Positions 1 to 12,787 of a DNA stretch of 64,000 nucleotides are shown piece by piece (within the stretch, counting starts at the first letter, position 1; each line of letters begins with the position of its first letter). The notes below the pieces were generated by a model, which saw only the letters and a list, made by a program, of their open reading frames with translations, was not told where the DNA came from and ran no database searches. Made by a program: the position numbers and the translations under genes. Location of the stretch: NCBI GenBank assembly GCA_963680875.1, contig OY804589.1:19240413-19304412 (forward strand), written 5' to 3'. Origin of the DNA: Bathymodiolus brooksi. Taxonomy: Eukaryota > Mollusca > Bivalvia > Mytilida > Modiolidae.

Positions 1-3000
1 TTTAATAGGAGTAAGGTAGCTCCATTTAGTGGATCATGTAAGATATAAGGTAGTTTATATTTTAAAAGGAGTAAGGTAGCTCCATTTCGTGGATCATGTA
101 AGATATAAGGTAGTTTGTATTTTAATAGGAGTAAGGTAGCTCCATTTCATGGATCATGTAAGATATAAGGTAGTTTATATTTTAAAAGGAGTAAGGTATC
201 TCCATTTCGTGGATCATGTAAGATATAAGGTAGTTTATATTTTAAAAGGAGTAAGGTATCTCCATTTCGTGGATCATGTAAGATATAAGGTAGTTTGTGT
301 TTTAATAGGAGTAAGGTAGCTCCATTTCGTGGATCATGTAAGATATAAGGTAGTTTGTATTTTAATAGGAGTAAGGTAGCTCCATTTCATGGATCATGTA
401 AGATATAAGGTAGTTTATATTTTAAAAGGAGTAAGGTATCTCCATTTCGTGGATCATGTAAGATATAAGGTAGTTTATATTTTAAAAGGAGTAAGGTATC
501 TCCATTTCGTGGATCATGTAAGATATAAGGTAGTTTGTATTTTAATAGGAGTAAGGTAGCTCCATTTCGTGGATCATGTAAGATATAAGGTAGTTTGTAT
601 GTTAAAAGGAGTAAGGTAGCTCCGTGGATCATGTAAGATATAAGATAGTTTGTATTTTAATAGGAGTAAGGTAGCTCCATTTCGTGGATCATGTAAGATA
701 TAAGGTAGTTTGTATTTTAATAGGAGTAAGGTAGCTCCATTTAGTGGATCATGTAAGATATAAGGTAGTTTATATTTTAAAAGGAGTAAGGTAGCTCCAT
801 TTCGTGGATCATGTAAGATATAAGGTAGTTTGTATTTTAATAGGAGTAAGGTAGCTCCATTTCATGGATCATGTAAGATATAAGGTAGTTTATATTTTAA
901 AAGGAGTAAGGTATCTCCATTTCGTGGATCATGTAAGATATAAGGTAGTTTATATTTTAAAAGGAGTAAGGTATCTCCATTTCGTGGATCATGTAAGATA
1001 TAAGGTAGTTTGTATTTTAATAGGAGTAAGGTAGCTCCATTTCGTGGATCGTGTAAGATATAAGGTAGTTTGTATTTTAATAGGAGTAAGGTAGCTCCAT
1101 TTAGTGGATCATGTAAGATATAAGGTAGTTTATATTTTAAAAGGAGTAAGGTAGCTCCATTTCGTGGATCATGTAAGATATAAGGTAGTTTGTATTTTAA
1201 TAGGAGTAAGGTAGCTCCATTTCGTGGATCATGTAAGATATAAGGTAGTTTGTATTTTAATAGAAGTAAGGTAGCTCCATTTCGTGGATCATGTAAGATA
1301 TAAGGTAGTTTGTATTTTAAAAGGAGTAAGTTAGCTCCATTTCCTGGATCATGTAAGATATAAGGCAGTTTGTATTTTAATAGGAGTAAGGTAGCTCCAT
1401 GGATCATGTAAGATATAAGGTAGTTTGTATTTTAATATTAGTAAGGTAGCTCCATTTCGTGGATTATGTAAGATATAAGGTAGTTTGTATTTTAATAGGG
1501 GTAAGGTAGCTCCATTTCGTGGATCATTTAAGATATAAGGTAGTTTGTATTTCAAGAGGAGTAAGGTAGCTCCATTTCGTGGATCATGTAAGATATAAGG
1601 TAGTTTGTATTTTAATAGGAGTAAGGTAGCTCCATTTCGTGGATCATGTAAGATATAAGATAGTTTGTATTTTAATAGGAGTAAGGTAGCTCCGTGGATC
1701 ATGTAAGATATAAGGTAGTTTGTATTTTAATAGAAGTAAGGTATCTCCATTTCGTGGATCATGTAAGATATAAGGTAGTTTGTATTTTAATAGGAGTAAG
1801 GTAGCTCCATTTCGTGGATCATGTAAGATATAAGGTAGTTTGTATTTTAATAGGAGTAAGGTAGCTCATTTTCGTGGATTATGTAAGATATAAGGAAGTT
1901 TGTATTTTAATAGGGGTAAGGTAGCTCCTTTTCGTGGATTATGTAAGATATAAGGTAGTTTGTATTTTAAAAGGAGTAAGGTAGCTCCATTTCGTGGATC
2001 ATGTTAGATATAAGGTAGTTTGTATTTTAATAGGAGTAAGGTAGCTCCATTTCATGGATCATGTAAGATATAAGGTAGTTTGTATTTTAATAGGAGTAAG
2101 GTAGCTCCATTTCGTGGATCATGTAAGATATAAGGTAGTTTATATTTTAAAAGGAGTAAGGTATCTCCATTTCGTGGATCATGTAAGATATAAGGTAGTT
2201 TATATTTTAAAAGGAGTAAGGTATCTCCATTTCGTGGATCATGTAAGATATAAGGTAGTTTGTATTTTAATAGGAGTAAGGTAGCTCCATTTCGTGGATC
2301 ATGTAAGATATAAGGTAGTTTGTATGTTAAAAGGAGTAAGGTAGCTCCATGGATCATGTAAGATATAAGGTAGTTTGTATGTTAAAAGGAGTAAGGTAGC
2401 TCCGTGGATCATGTAAGATATAAGATAGTTTGTATTTTAATAGGAGTAAGGTAGCTCCATTTCGTGGATCATGTAAGATATAAGGTAGTTTGTATTTTAA
2501 TAGGAGTAAGGTAGCTCCGTGGATCATGTAAGATATAAGGTAGTTTGTATTTTAATAGGATTAAGGTAGCTCCATTTAGTGGATCATGTAAGATATAAGG
2601 TAGTTTATATTTTAAAAGGAGTAAGGTAGCTCCATTTCGTGGATCATGTAAGATATAAGGTAGTTTGTATTTTAATAGGAGTAAGGTAGCTCCATTTCAT
2701 GGATCATGTAAGATATAAGGTAGTTTATATTTTAAAAGGAGTAAGGTATCTCCATATCGTGGATCATGTAAGATATAAGGTAGTTTATATTTTAAAAGGA
2801 GTAAGGTATCTCCATTTCGTGGATCATGTAAGATATAAGGTAGTTTGTATTTTAATAGGAGTAAGGTAGCTCCATTTCGTGGATCGTGTAAGATATAAGG
2901 TAGTTTGTATTTTAATAGGAGTAAGGTATCTCCATTTCGTGGATCATGTAAGATATAAGGTAGTTTGTATTTTAATAGGAGTAAGGTAGCTCCATTTCGT

Positions 3001-3807
3001 GGATCATGTAAGATATAAGGTAGTTTGTATTTTAATAGAAGTAAGGTAGCTCCATTTCGTGGATCATATAAGATATAAGGTAGTTTGTATTTTAAAAGGA
3101 GTAAGGTAGCTCCATTTCCTGGATCATGTAAGATATAAGGCAGTTTGTATTTTAATAGGAGTAAGGTAGCTCCATGGATCATGTAAGATATAAGGTAATT
3201 TGTATTTTAATATTAGTAAGGTAGCTCCATTTCGTGGATTATGTAAGATATAAGGTAGTTTGTATTTTAATAGGGGTAAGGTAGCTCCATTTCGTGGATC
3301 ATTTAAGATATAAGGTAGTTTGTATTTCAAGAGGAGTAAGGTAGCTCCATTTCGTGGATCATGTAAGATATAAGATAGTTTGTATTTTAATAGGAGTAAG
3401 GTAGCTCCATTTCGTGGATCATGTAAGATATAAGATAGTTTGTATTTTAATAGGAGTAAGGTAGCTCCATTTCGTGGATCATGTAAGATATAAGGTAGTT
3501 TGTATTTCAAGAGGAGTAAGGTAGCTCCATTTCGTGGATTATGTAAGATATAAGGTAGTTTGTATTTTAATAGGGGTAAGGTAGCTCCATTTCGTGGATC
3601 ATTTAAGATATAAGGTAGTTTGTATTTCAAGAGGAGTAAGGTAGCTCCATTTCGTGGATCATTTAAGATATAAGGTAGTTTGTATTTCAAGAGGAGTAAG
3701 GTACCTCCATTTCGTGGATCATGTAAGATATAAGATAGTTTGTATTTTAATAGGAGTAAGGTAGCTCCATTTCGTGGATCATGTAAGATATAAGGTAGTT
3801 TGTATTT
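1..3807 (+). repeat. Duplicated segment, copy 1 (offset 6,985 bp)
   Basis: This segment matches 6,986-10,792 monomer by monomer. Shared private variants include tttgtgtttt at about 297 and 7,282, gtaagttagctcc at about 1,330 and 8,315, and catgttagata at about 2,004 and 8,989. The only mismatch I found by eye is A at 3,068 against G at 10,053. The match ends where 3,808 is T and 10,793 is C. It may extend left of the window. Confidence 0.92.
301..360 (+). repeat. Reference 60-bp monomer (long type)
   Basis: This unit matches the modal form of the long monomer and serves as the reference for positions quoted elsewhere. Composition is 15 G, 5 C, 18 A and 22 T. Landmarks by monomer position are GGAG 8-11, AGCT 18-21 (AluI site), the single CpG 28-29, GATC 33-36 (Sau3AI/MboI site) and CATG 35-38. 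The 8-mer taaggtag occurs twice, at 12-19 and 46-53. Confidence 0.95.
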
Positions 3808-3837
3808 TAATAGGGGTAAGGTAGCTCCGTGGATCAT
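3124..3837 (-). other. Longest reverse-strand open frame (237 codons), judged non-coding
   Basis: The reading is a degenerate 20-residue repeat, NGATLLLLKYKLPYILHDPR, which is simply one stop-free reverse frame of the 60-bp monomer. The other two reverse frames stop in every long monomer. Its start and end fall at 55-bp monomers, where the frame shifts. It has no independent promoter or unique N- or C-terminal sequence. Changes among repeats alter residues freely (P/S, H/N/Y, A/G, L/P), with no visible bias to silent sites. The copy at offset 6,985 begins at a different methionine (10,109-10,795) because one junction base pattern differs. I list it only so that it is not mistaken for a gene. 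Confidence 0.85.
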
Positions 3838-6800
3838 GTAAGATATAAGGTAGTTTGTATTTTAAAAGGAGTAAGGTAGCTCCGTGGATCATGTAAGATA
3901 TAAGGTAGTTTGTATTTTAATAGGATTAAGGTAGCTCCATTTCGTGGGTCATGTAAGATATAAAGTAGTTTGTATGTTAAAAGGAGTAAGGTAGCTCCGT
4001 GGATCATGTAAGATATAAGTTAGTTTGCATTTTAAAAGGAGTAAGGTAGCTCCATTTCTTGGATCATGTAAGATATAAGGTAGTTTGTATTTTAATAGGA
4101 GTAAGGTAGCTCCATTTCGTGGATTATGTAAGATATAAGGTAGTTTGTATTTTAATAGGAGTAAGGTAGCTCCATTTCGTGGATCATGTAAGATATAAGG
4201 TAGTTTGTATTTTAATAGGAGTAAGGTAGCTCCGTGGATCATGTAAGATATAAGGTAGTTTGTATTTTAATAGGAGTAAGGTAGCTCCATTTCGTGGATC
4301 ATGTAAGATATAAGGTAGTTTGTATGTTAAAAGGAGTAAGGTAGCTCCATTTGGTGGATCATGTAAGATATAAGGTAGTTTGTATTTTAATAGGAGTAAG
4401 GTAGCTCCATTTCATGGATCATGTAAGATATAAGGTAGTTTATATTTTAAAAGGAGTAAGGTATCTCCATTTCGTGGATCATGTAAGATATAAGGTAGTT
4501 TATATTTTAAAAGGAGTAAGGTAGCTCCGTGGATCATGTAAGATATAAGGTAGTTTGTATTTTAATAGGAGTAAGGTAGCTCCATTTCGTGGATCATGTA
4601 AGATATAAGGTAGTTTGAATTTAAATAGGAGTAAGGTAGCTCCATTTCGTGGATCATGTAAGATATAAGGTAGTTTGTATTTTAATAGGAGTAAGGTAGC
4701 TCCATTTCATGGATCATGTAAGATATAAGGTAGTTTATATTTTAAAAGGAGTAAGGTATCTCCATTTCGTGGATCATGTAAGATATAAGGTAGTTTATAT
4801 TTTAAAAGGAGTAAGGTATCTCCATTTCGTGGATCATGTAAGATATAAGGTAGTTTGTATTTTAATAGGAGTAAGGTAGCTCCATTTCGTGGATCATGTA
4901 AGATATAAGGTAGTTTGTATGTTAAAAGGAGTAAGGTAGCTCCGTGGATCATGTAAGATATAAGATAGTTTGTATTTTAATAGGAGTAAGGTAGCTCCAT
5001 TTCGTGGATCATGTAAGATATAAGGTAGTTTGTATTTTAATAGGAGTAAGGTAGCTCCATTTAGTGGATCATGTAAGATATAAGGTAGTTTATATTTTAA
5101 AAGGAGTAAGGTAGCTCCATTTCGTGGATCATGTAAGATATAAGGTAGTTTGTATTTTAATAAGAGTAAGGTAGCTCCATTTCATGGATCATGTAAGATA
5201 TAAGGTAGTTTATATTTTAAAAGGAGTAAGGTATCTCCATATCGTGGATCATGTAAGATATAAGGTAGTTTATATTTTAAAAGCAGTAAGGTATCTCCAT
5301 TTCGTGGATCATGTAAGATATAAGGTAGTTTGTATTTTAATAGGAGTAAGGTAGCTCCATTTCATGGATCATGTAAGATATAAGGTAGTTTATATTTTAA
5401 AAGGAGTAAGGTATCTCCATTTCGTGGATCATGTAAGATATAAGGTAGTTTATATTTTAAAAGGAGTAAGGTAGCTCCATTTCGTGGATCATGTAAGATA
5501 TAAGGTAGTTTGTATTTTAATAGGAGTAAGGTAGCTCCATTTAGTGGATCATGTAAGATATAAGGTAGTTTATATTTTAATAGGAGTAAGGTAGCTCCAT
5601 GGATCATGTAAGATATAAGGTAGTTTGTATTTTAATATTAGTAAGGTAGCTCCATTTCGTGGATTATGTAAGATATAAGGTAGTTTGTATTTTAATAGGG
5701 GTAAGGTAGCTCCATTTCGTGGATCATTTAAGATATAAGGTAGTTTGTATTTCAAGAGGAGTAAGGTAGCTCCATTTCGTGGATCATGTAAGATATAAGG
5801 TAGTTTGTATTTTAATAGGAGTAAGGTAGCTCCATTTCGTGGATCATGTAAGATATAAGATAGTTTGTATTTTAATAGGAGTAAGGTAGCTCCATTTCGT
5901 GGATCATGTAAGATATAAGGTAGTTTGTATTTTAATAGGAGTAAGGTAGCTCCATTTCGTGGATCATGTAAGATATAAGGTAGTTTGTATTTTAATAGGA
6001 GTAAGGTAGCTCATTTTCGTGGATTATGTAAGATATAAGGAAGTTTGTATTTTAATAGGGGTAAGGTAGCTCCTTTTCGTGGATTATGTAAGATATAAGG
6101 TAGTTTGTATTTTAAAAGGAGTAAGGTAGCTCCATTTCGTGGATCATGTAAGATATAAGGTAGTTTGTATTTTAATAGGAGTAAGGTAGCTCCATTTCGT
6201 GGATCATGTAAGATATAAGGTAGTTTGTATTTTAATAGGAGTAAGGTAGCTCCATTTCATGGATCATGTAAGATATAAGGTAGTTTATATTTTAAAAGGA
6301 GTAAGGTATCTCCATTTCGTGGATCATGTAAGATATAAGGTAGTTTGTATTTTAATAGGGGTAAGGTAGCTCCGTGGATCATGTAAGATATAAGGTAGTT
6401 TGTATTTTAAAAGGAGTAAGGTAGCTCCGTGGATCATGTAAGATATAAGGTAGTTTGTATTTTAATAGGATTAAGGTAGCTCCATTTCGTGGGTCATGTA
6501 AGATATAAAGTAGTTTGTATGTTAAAAGGAGTAAGGTAGCTCCGTGGATCATGTAAGATATAAGTTAGTTTGCATTTTAAAAGGAGTAAGGTAGCACCGT
6601 GGATCATATAAGATATAAGGTAGTTTGTATTTTAATAGGAGTAAGGTAGCTCCATTTCTTGGATCATGTAAGATATAAGGTAGTTTGTATTTTAATAGGA
6701 GTAAGGTAGCTCCATTTCGTGGATTATGTAAGATATAAGGTAGTTTGTATTTTAATAGGAGTAAGGTAGCTCCATTTCGTGGATCATGTAAGATATAAGG

Positions 6801-6985
6801 TAGTTTATATTTTAAAAGGAGTAAGGTATCTCCATTTCGTGGATCATGTAAGATATAAGGTAGTTTGTATTTTAATAGGAGTAAGGTAGCTCCATTTCGT
6901 GGATCATGTAAGATATAAGGTAGTTTGTATGTTAAAAGGAGTAAGGTAGCTCCGTGGATCATGTAAGATATAAGATAGTTTGTAT

Positions 6986-9900
6986 TTTAATAGGAGTAAG
7001 GTAGCTCCATTTAGTGGATCATGTAAGATATAAGGTAGTTTATATTTTAAAAGGAGTAAGGTAGCTCCATTTCGTGGATCATGTAAGATATAAGGTAGTT
7101 TGTATTTTAATAGGAGTAAGGTAGCTCCATTTCATGGATCATGTAAGATATAAGGTAGTTTATATTTTAAAAGGAGTAAGGTATCTCCATTTCGTGGATC
7201 ATGTAAGATATAAGGTAGTTTATATTTTAAAAGGAGTAAGGTATCTCCATTTCGTGGATCATGTAAGATATAAGGTAGTTTGTGTTTTAATAGGAGTAAG
7301 GTAGCTCCATTTCGTGGATCATGTAAGATATAAGGTAGTTTGTATTTTAATAGGAGTAAGGTAGCTCCATTTCATGGATCATGTAAGATATAAGGTAGTT
7401 TATATTTTAAAAGGAGTAAGGTATCTCCATTTCGTGGATCATGTAAGATATAAGGTAGTTTATATTTTAAAAGGAGTAAGGTATCTCCATTTCGTGGATC
7501 ATGTAAGATATAAGGTAGTTTGTATTTTAATAGGAGTAAGGTAGCTCCATTTCGTGGATCATGTAAGATATAAGGTAGTTTGTATGTTAAAAGGAGTAAG
7601 GTAGCTCCGTGGATCATGTAAGATATAAGATAGTTTGTATTTTAATAGGAGTAAGGTAGCTCCATTTCGTGGATCATGTAAGATATAAGGTAGTTTGTAT
7701 TTTAATAGGAGTAAGGTAGCTCCATTTAGTGGATCATGTAAGATATAAGGTAGTTTATATTTTAAAAGGAGTAAGGTAGCTCCATTTCGTGGATCATGTA
7801 AGATATAAGGTAGTTTGTATTTTAATAGGAGTAAGGTAGCTCCATTTCATGGATCATGTAAGATATAAGGTAGTTTATATTTTAAAAGGAGTAAGGTATC
7901 TCCATTTCGTGGATCATGTAAGATATAAGGTAGTTTATATTTTAAAAGGAGTAAGGTATCTCCATTTCGTGGATCATGTAAGATATAAGGTAGTTTGTAT
8001 TTTAATAGGAGTAAGGTAGCTCCATTTCGTGGATCGTGTAAGATATAAGGTAGTTTGTATTTTAATAGGAGTAAGGTAGCTCCATTTAGTGGATCATGTA
8101 AGATATAAGGTAGTTTATATTTTAAAAGGAGTAAGGTAGCTCCATTTCGTGGATCATGTAAGATATAAGGTAGTTTGTATTTTAATAGGAGTAAGGTAGC
8201 TCCATTTCGTGGATCATGTAAGATATAAGGTAGTTTGTATTTTAATAGAAGTAAGGTAGCTCCATTTCGTGGATCATGTAAGATATAAGGTAGTTTGTAT
8301 TTTAAAAGGAGTAAGTTAGCTCCATTTCCTGGATCATGTAAGATATAAGGCAGTTTGTATTTTAATAGGAGTAAGGTAGCTCCATGGATCATGTAAGATA
8401 TAAGGTAGTTTGTATTTTAATATTAGTAAGGTAGCTCCATTTCGTGGATTATGTAAGATATAAGGTAGTTTGTATTTTAATAGGGGTAAGGTAGCTCCAT
8501 TTCGTGGATCATTTAAGATATAAGGTAGTTTGTATTTCAAGAGGAGTAAGGTAGCTCCATTTCGTGGATCATGTAAGATATAAGGTAGTTTGTATTTTAA
8601 TAGGAGTAAGGTAGCTCCATTTCGTGGATCATGTAAGATATAAGATAGTTTGTATTTTAATAGGAGTAAGGTAGCTCCGTGGATCATGTAAGATATAAGG
8701 TAGTTTGTATTTTAATAGAAGTAAGGTATCTCCATTTCGTGGATCATGTAAGATATAAGGTAGTTTGTATTTTAATAGGAGTAAGGTAGCTCCATTTCGT
8801 GGATCATGTAAGATATAAGGTAGTTTGTATTTTAATAGGAGTAAGGTAGCTCATTTTCGTGGATTATGTAAGATATAAGGAAGTTTGTATTTTAATAGGG
8901 GTAAGGTAGCTCCTTTTCGTGGATTATGTAAGATATAAGGTAGTTTGTATTTTAAAAGGAGTAAGGTAGCTCCATTTCGTGGATCATGTTAGATATAAGG
9001 TAGTTTGTATTTTAATAGGAGTAAGGTAGCTCCATTTCATGGATCATGTAAGATATAAGGTAGTTTGTATTTTAATAGGAGTAAGGTAGCTCCATTTCGT
9101 GGATCATGTAAGATATAAGGTAGTTTATATTTTAAAAGGAGTAAGGTATCTCCATTTCGTGGATCATGTAAGATATAAGGTAGTTTATATTTTAAAAGGA
9201 GTAAGGTATCTCCATTTCGTGGATCATGTAAGATATAAGGTAGTTTGTATTTTAATAGGAGTAAGGTAGCTCCATTTCGTGGATCATGTAAGATATAAGG
9301 TAGTTTGTATGTTAAAAGGAGTAAGGTAGCTCCATGGATCATGTAAGATATAAGGTAGTTTGTATGTTAAAAGGAGTAAGGTAGCTCCGTGGATCATGTA
9401 AGATATAAGATAGTTTGTATTTTAATAGGAGTAAGGTAGCTCCATTTCGTGGATCATGTAAGATATAAGGTAGTTTGTATTTTAATAGGAGTAAGGTAGC
9501 TCCGTGGATCATGTAAGATATAAGGTAGTTTGTATTTTAATAGGATTAAGGTAGCTCCATTTAGTGGATCATGTAAGATATAAGGTAGTTTATATTTTAA
9601 AAGGAGTAAGGTAGCTCCATTTCGTGGATCATGTAAGATATAAGGTAGTTTGTATTTTAATAGGAGTAAGGTAGCTCCATTTCATGGATCATGTAAGATA
9701 TAAGGTAGTTTATATTTTAAAAGGAGTAAGGTATCTCCATATCGTGGATCATGTAAGATATAAGGTAGTTTATATTTTAAAAGGAGTAAGGTATCTCCAT
9801 TTCGTGGATCATGTAAGATATAAGGTAGTTTGTATTTTAATAGGAGTAAGGTAGCTCCATTTCGTGGATCGTGTAAGATATAAGGTAGTTTGTATTTTAA

Positions 9901-10792
9901 TAGGAGTAAGGTATCTCCATTTCGTGGATCATGTAAGATATAAGGTAGTTTGTATTTTAATAGGAGTAAGGTAGCTCCATTTCGTGGATCATGTAAGATA
10001 TAAGGTAGTTTGTATTTTAATAGAAGTAAGGTAGCTCCATTTCGTGGATCATGTAAGATATAAGGTAGTTTGTATTTTAAAAGGAGTAAGGTAGCTCCAT
10101 TTCCTGGATCATGTAAGATATAAGGCAGTTTGTATTTTAATAGGAGTAAGGTAGCTCCATGGATCATGTAAGATATAAGGTAATTTGTATTTTAATATTA
10201 GTAAGGTAGCTCCATTTCGTGGATTATGTAAGATATAAGGTAGTTTGTATTTTAATAGGGGTAAGGTAGCTCCATTTCGTGGATCATTTAAGATATAAGG
10301 TAGTTTGTATTTCAAGAGGAGTAAGGTAGCTCCATTTCGTGGATCATGTAAGATATAAGATAGTTTGTATTTTAATAGGAGTAAGGTAGCTCCATTTCGT
10401 GGATCATGTAAGATATAAGATAGTTTGTATTTTAATAGGAGTAAGGTAGCTCCATTTCGTGGATCATGTAAGATATAAGGTAGTTTGTATTTCAAGAGGA
10501 GTAAGGTAGCTCCATTTCGTGGATTATGTAAGATATAAGGTAGTTTGTATTTTAATAGGGGTAAGGTAGCTCCATTTCGTGGATCATTTAAGATATAAGG
10601 TAGTTTGTATTTCAAGAGGAGTAAGGTAGCTCCATTTCGTGGATCATTTAAGATATAAGGTAGTTTGTATTTCAAGAGGAGTAAGGTACCTCCATTTCGT
10701 GGATCATGTAAGATATAAGATAGTTTGTATTTTAATAGGAGTAAGGTAGCTCCATTTCGTGGATCATGTAAGATATAAGGTAGTTTGTATTT
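6986..10792 (+). repeat. Duplicated segment, copy 2 (offset 6,985 bp)
   Basis: This is the second copy of 1-3,807, in the same orientation. The segment between the copies (3,808-6,985) is family A material of the same kind. After the match ends, 10,793-11,160 instead follows 5,753-6,120 (offset 5,040), so the break is a switch from one family A template to another. Confidence 0.92.
9481..9535 (+). repeat. Representative 55-bp monomer, tccgtgg type
   Basis: This unit is identical to the long monomer except that the five bases ATTTC after CTCC are absent, giving ctccgtggatc. It keeps the CpG. This is the commonest short form in family A. By eye, 19 short units of all types lie in 1-6,985; 19 x 55 plus 99 x 60 equals 6,985 exactly. 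Confidence 0.93.
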
Positions 10793-11640
10793 CAAGAGGA
10801 GTAAGGTAGCTCCATTTCGTGGATCATGTAAGATATAAGGTAGTTTGTATTTTAATAGGAGTAAGGTAGCTCCATTTCGTGGATCATGTAAGATATAAGA
10901 TAGTTTGTATTTTAATAGGAGTAAGGTAGCTCCATTTCGTGGATCATGTAAGATATAAGGTAGTTTGTATTTTAATAGGAGTAAGGTAGCTCCATTTCGT
11001 GGATCATGTAAGATATAAGGTAGTTTGTATTTTAATAGGAGTAAGGTAGCTCATTTTCGTGGATTATGTAAGATATAAGGAAGTTTGTATTTTAATAGGG
11101 GTAAGGTAGCTCCTTTTCGTGGATTATGTAAGATATAAGGTAGTTTGTATTTTAAAAGGAGTAAGGTAGCTCCATTTCGTTGATCATGTAAGATATAAGG
11201 TAGTTTGTATTTTAATAGGAGTAAGGTAGCCCCATTTCGTGGATTATGTAAGATATAAGGTAGTTTGTATTTTAATAGGGGTAAGGTAGCTCCGTGGATC
11301 ATGTAAGATATAAGGTAGTTTGTATTTTAATAGGAGTAAGGTAGCTCCATTTCGTGGATCATGTAAGATATAAAGTAGTTTGTATGCTAAAATGAGTAAG
11401 GTAGCTCCATGGATCATGTAAGATATAAGGTAGTTTGCATTTTAAAAGGAGTAAGGTAGCTCCATTTCTTGGATCATGTAAGATATAAGGTAGTTTGTAT
11501 TTTAATAGGAGTAAGGTAGCTCCATTTCGTGGATTATGTAAGATATAAGGTAGTTTGTATTTTAATAGGAGTAAGGTAGCTCCATTTCGTGGATCATGTA
11601 AGATATAAGGTAGTTTGTATTTTAATAGGAGTAAGGTAGC

Positions 11641-12787
11641 TCCATGGATCATGTAAGATATAAGGTAATTTGTATTTTAATAGGAGTAAGGTAGCTCCAT
11701 TTCGTGGATCATGTAAGATATAAGGTAGTTTGTATTTTAATAGGAGTAAGGTAGCTCCATTTCGTGGATTATGTAAGATATTAGGTAGTTTGTATTTTAA
11801 AAGGAGTAAGGTAGCTTCGTGGATCATGTAAGATATAAGGTAATTTGTATTTTAATAGGAGTAAGGTAGCTCCATTTCGTGGATCATGTAAGATATAAGG
11901 TAGTTTGTATTTTAATAGGAGTAAGGTAGCTCCATTTCGTGGATTATGTAAGATATTAGGTAGTTTGTATTTTAAAAGGAGTAAGGTAGCTTCGTGGATC
12001 ATGTAAGATATAAGGTAATTTGTATTTTAATAGGAGTAAGGTAGCTCCATGGATCATGTAAGATATAAGGTAGTTTGTATTTTAATAGGAGTAAGGTAGC
12101 TCCATTTCGTGGATTATTTAAGATATAAGGTAGTTTGTATTTTAAAAGGAGTAAGGTAGCTTCGTGGATCATGTAAGATATAAGGTAATTTGTATTTTAA
12201 TAGGAGTAAGGTAGCTCCATGGATCATGTAAGATATAAGGTAGTTTGTATTTTAATAGGAGTAAGGTAGCTCCATTTCGTGGATTATGTAAGATATAAGG
12301 TAGTTTGTATTTTAATAGGAGTAAGGTAGCTCCATTTCGTGGATCATGTAAGATATAAGGTAGTTTGTATTTTAATACGAGTAAGGTAGCTCCATGGATC
12401 ATGTAAGATATAAGGTAGTTTGTATTTTAATAGGAGTAAGGTAGCTCCATTTCGTGGATTATGTAAGATATTAAGTAGTTTGTATTTTAATAGGAGTAAG
12501 ATAGCTCCATGGATCATGTAAGATATAAGGTAGTTTGTATGTTAATAGGAGTAAGGTAGCTCCATGGATCATGTAAGATATAAGGTAGTTTGTATTTTAA
12601 TAGGAGTAAGGTAACTCCATTTCGTGGATTATGTAAGATATTAGGTAGTTTGTATTTTAAAAGGAGTAAGGTAGCTCCGTGGATCATGTAAGATATAAGG
12701 TAATTTGTATTTTAATAGGAGTAAGGTAGCTCCATGGCGTGGATTATGTAAGATATTAGGTAGTTTGTATTTTAATAGGAGTAAGGT
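11641..12787 (+). repeat. A-to-B transition zone
   Basis: Family B words first appear here: ggtaatttg at about 11,665 and gatattaggtag at about 11,777. A three-monomer block (60+60+55) ending in gtagcttcgtgg repeats with gtagcttcg at 11,811 and 11,986 (175 bp apart), then at 12,156 (170 bp, one long unit replaced by a short one). Regular family B cassettes start at 12,788 with the first agctcgatgg. Confidence 0.8.

Larger units (their letters stand above)
1..11640 (+). repeat. Family A satellite island 1
   Basis: The island is mostly 60-bp units with scattered 55-bp units. A short sub-cassette recurs: a ttagtgg unit, a unit opening tttaaaagg, a ttcatgg unit, then one or two tttaaaagg units with gtatctcc. 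It starts at 1, about 716, 2,561, 5,041, 6,986, 7,701 and 9,546. A second module carries tcctggatc with ggcagtttg, then tccatgg, tattagtaagg, aggggtaagg and ttcaagaggag (for example 1,340-1,570 and 5,580-5,760). A third carries tcattttcgtgg with aagtttg and then tccttttcgtgg (1,860-1,960, 6,000-6,100, 11,040-11,140). Module order varies, so the island is a mosaic. The left edge is outside the window. Confidence 0.88.

Noticed and set aside
301..360. Hairpin GGAG(8-11)...CTCC(20-23) in each monomer as an RNA element
   Set aside because: The stem is four base pairs. Variants such as ggggtaagg, agaagtaagg and gtatctcc break or weaken it without compensating changes.
301..360. Shine-Dalgarno-like aaaggag or taggag on the plus strand
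   Set aside because: All three plus frames contain a stop in every monomer, so there is nothing to translate. The motif is part of the repeat.
862..1407. Reverse-strand open frames of 60-237 codons encoding a 20-residue repeat rich in leucine
   Set aside because: They arise automatically from a stop-free reverse frame of a 60-bp monomer and end at each 55-bp unit. No unique termini, no signs of silent-site bias, and starts that differ between near-identical copies argue against coding.
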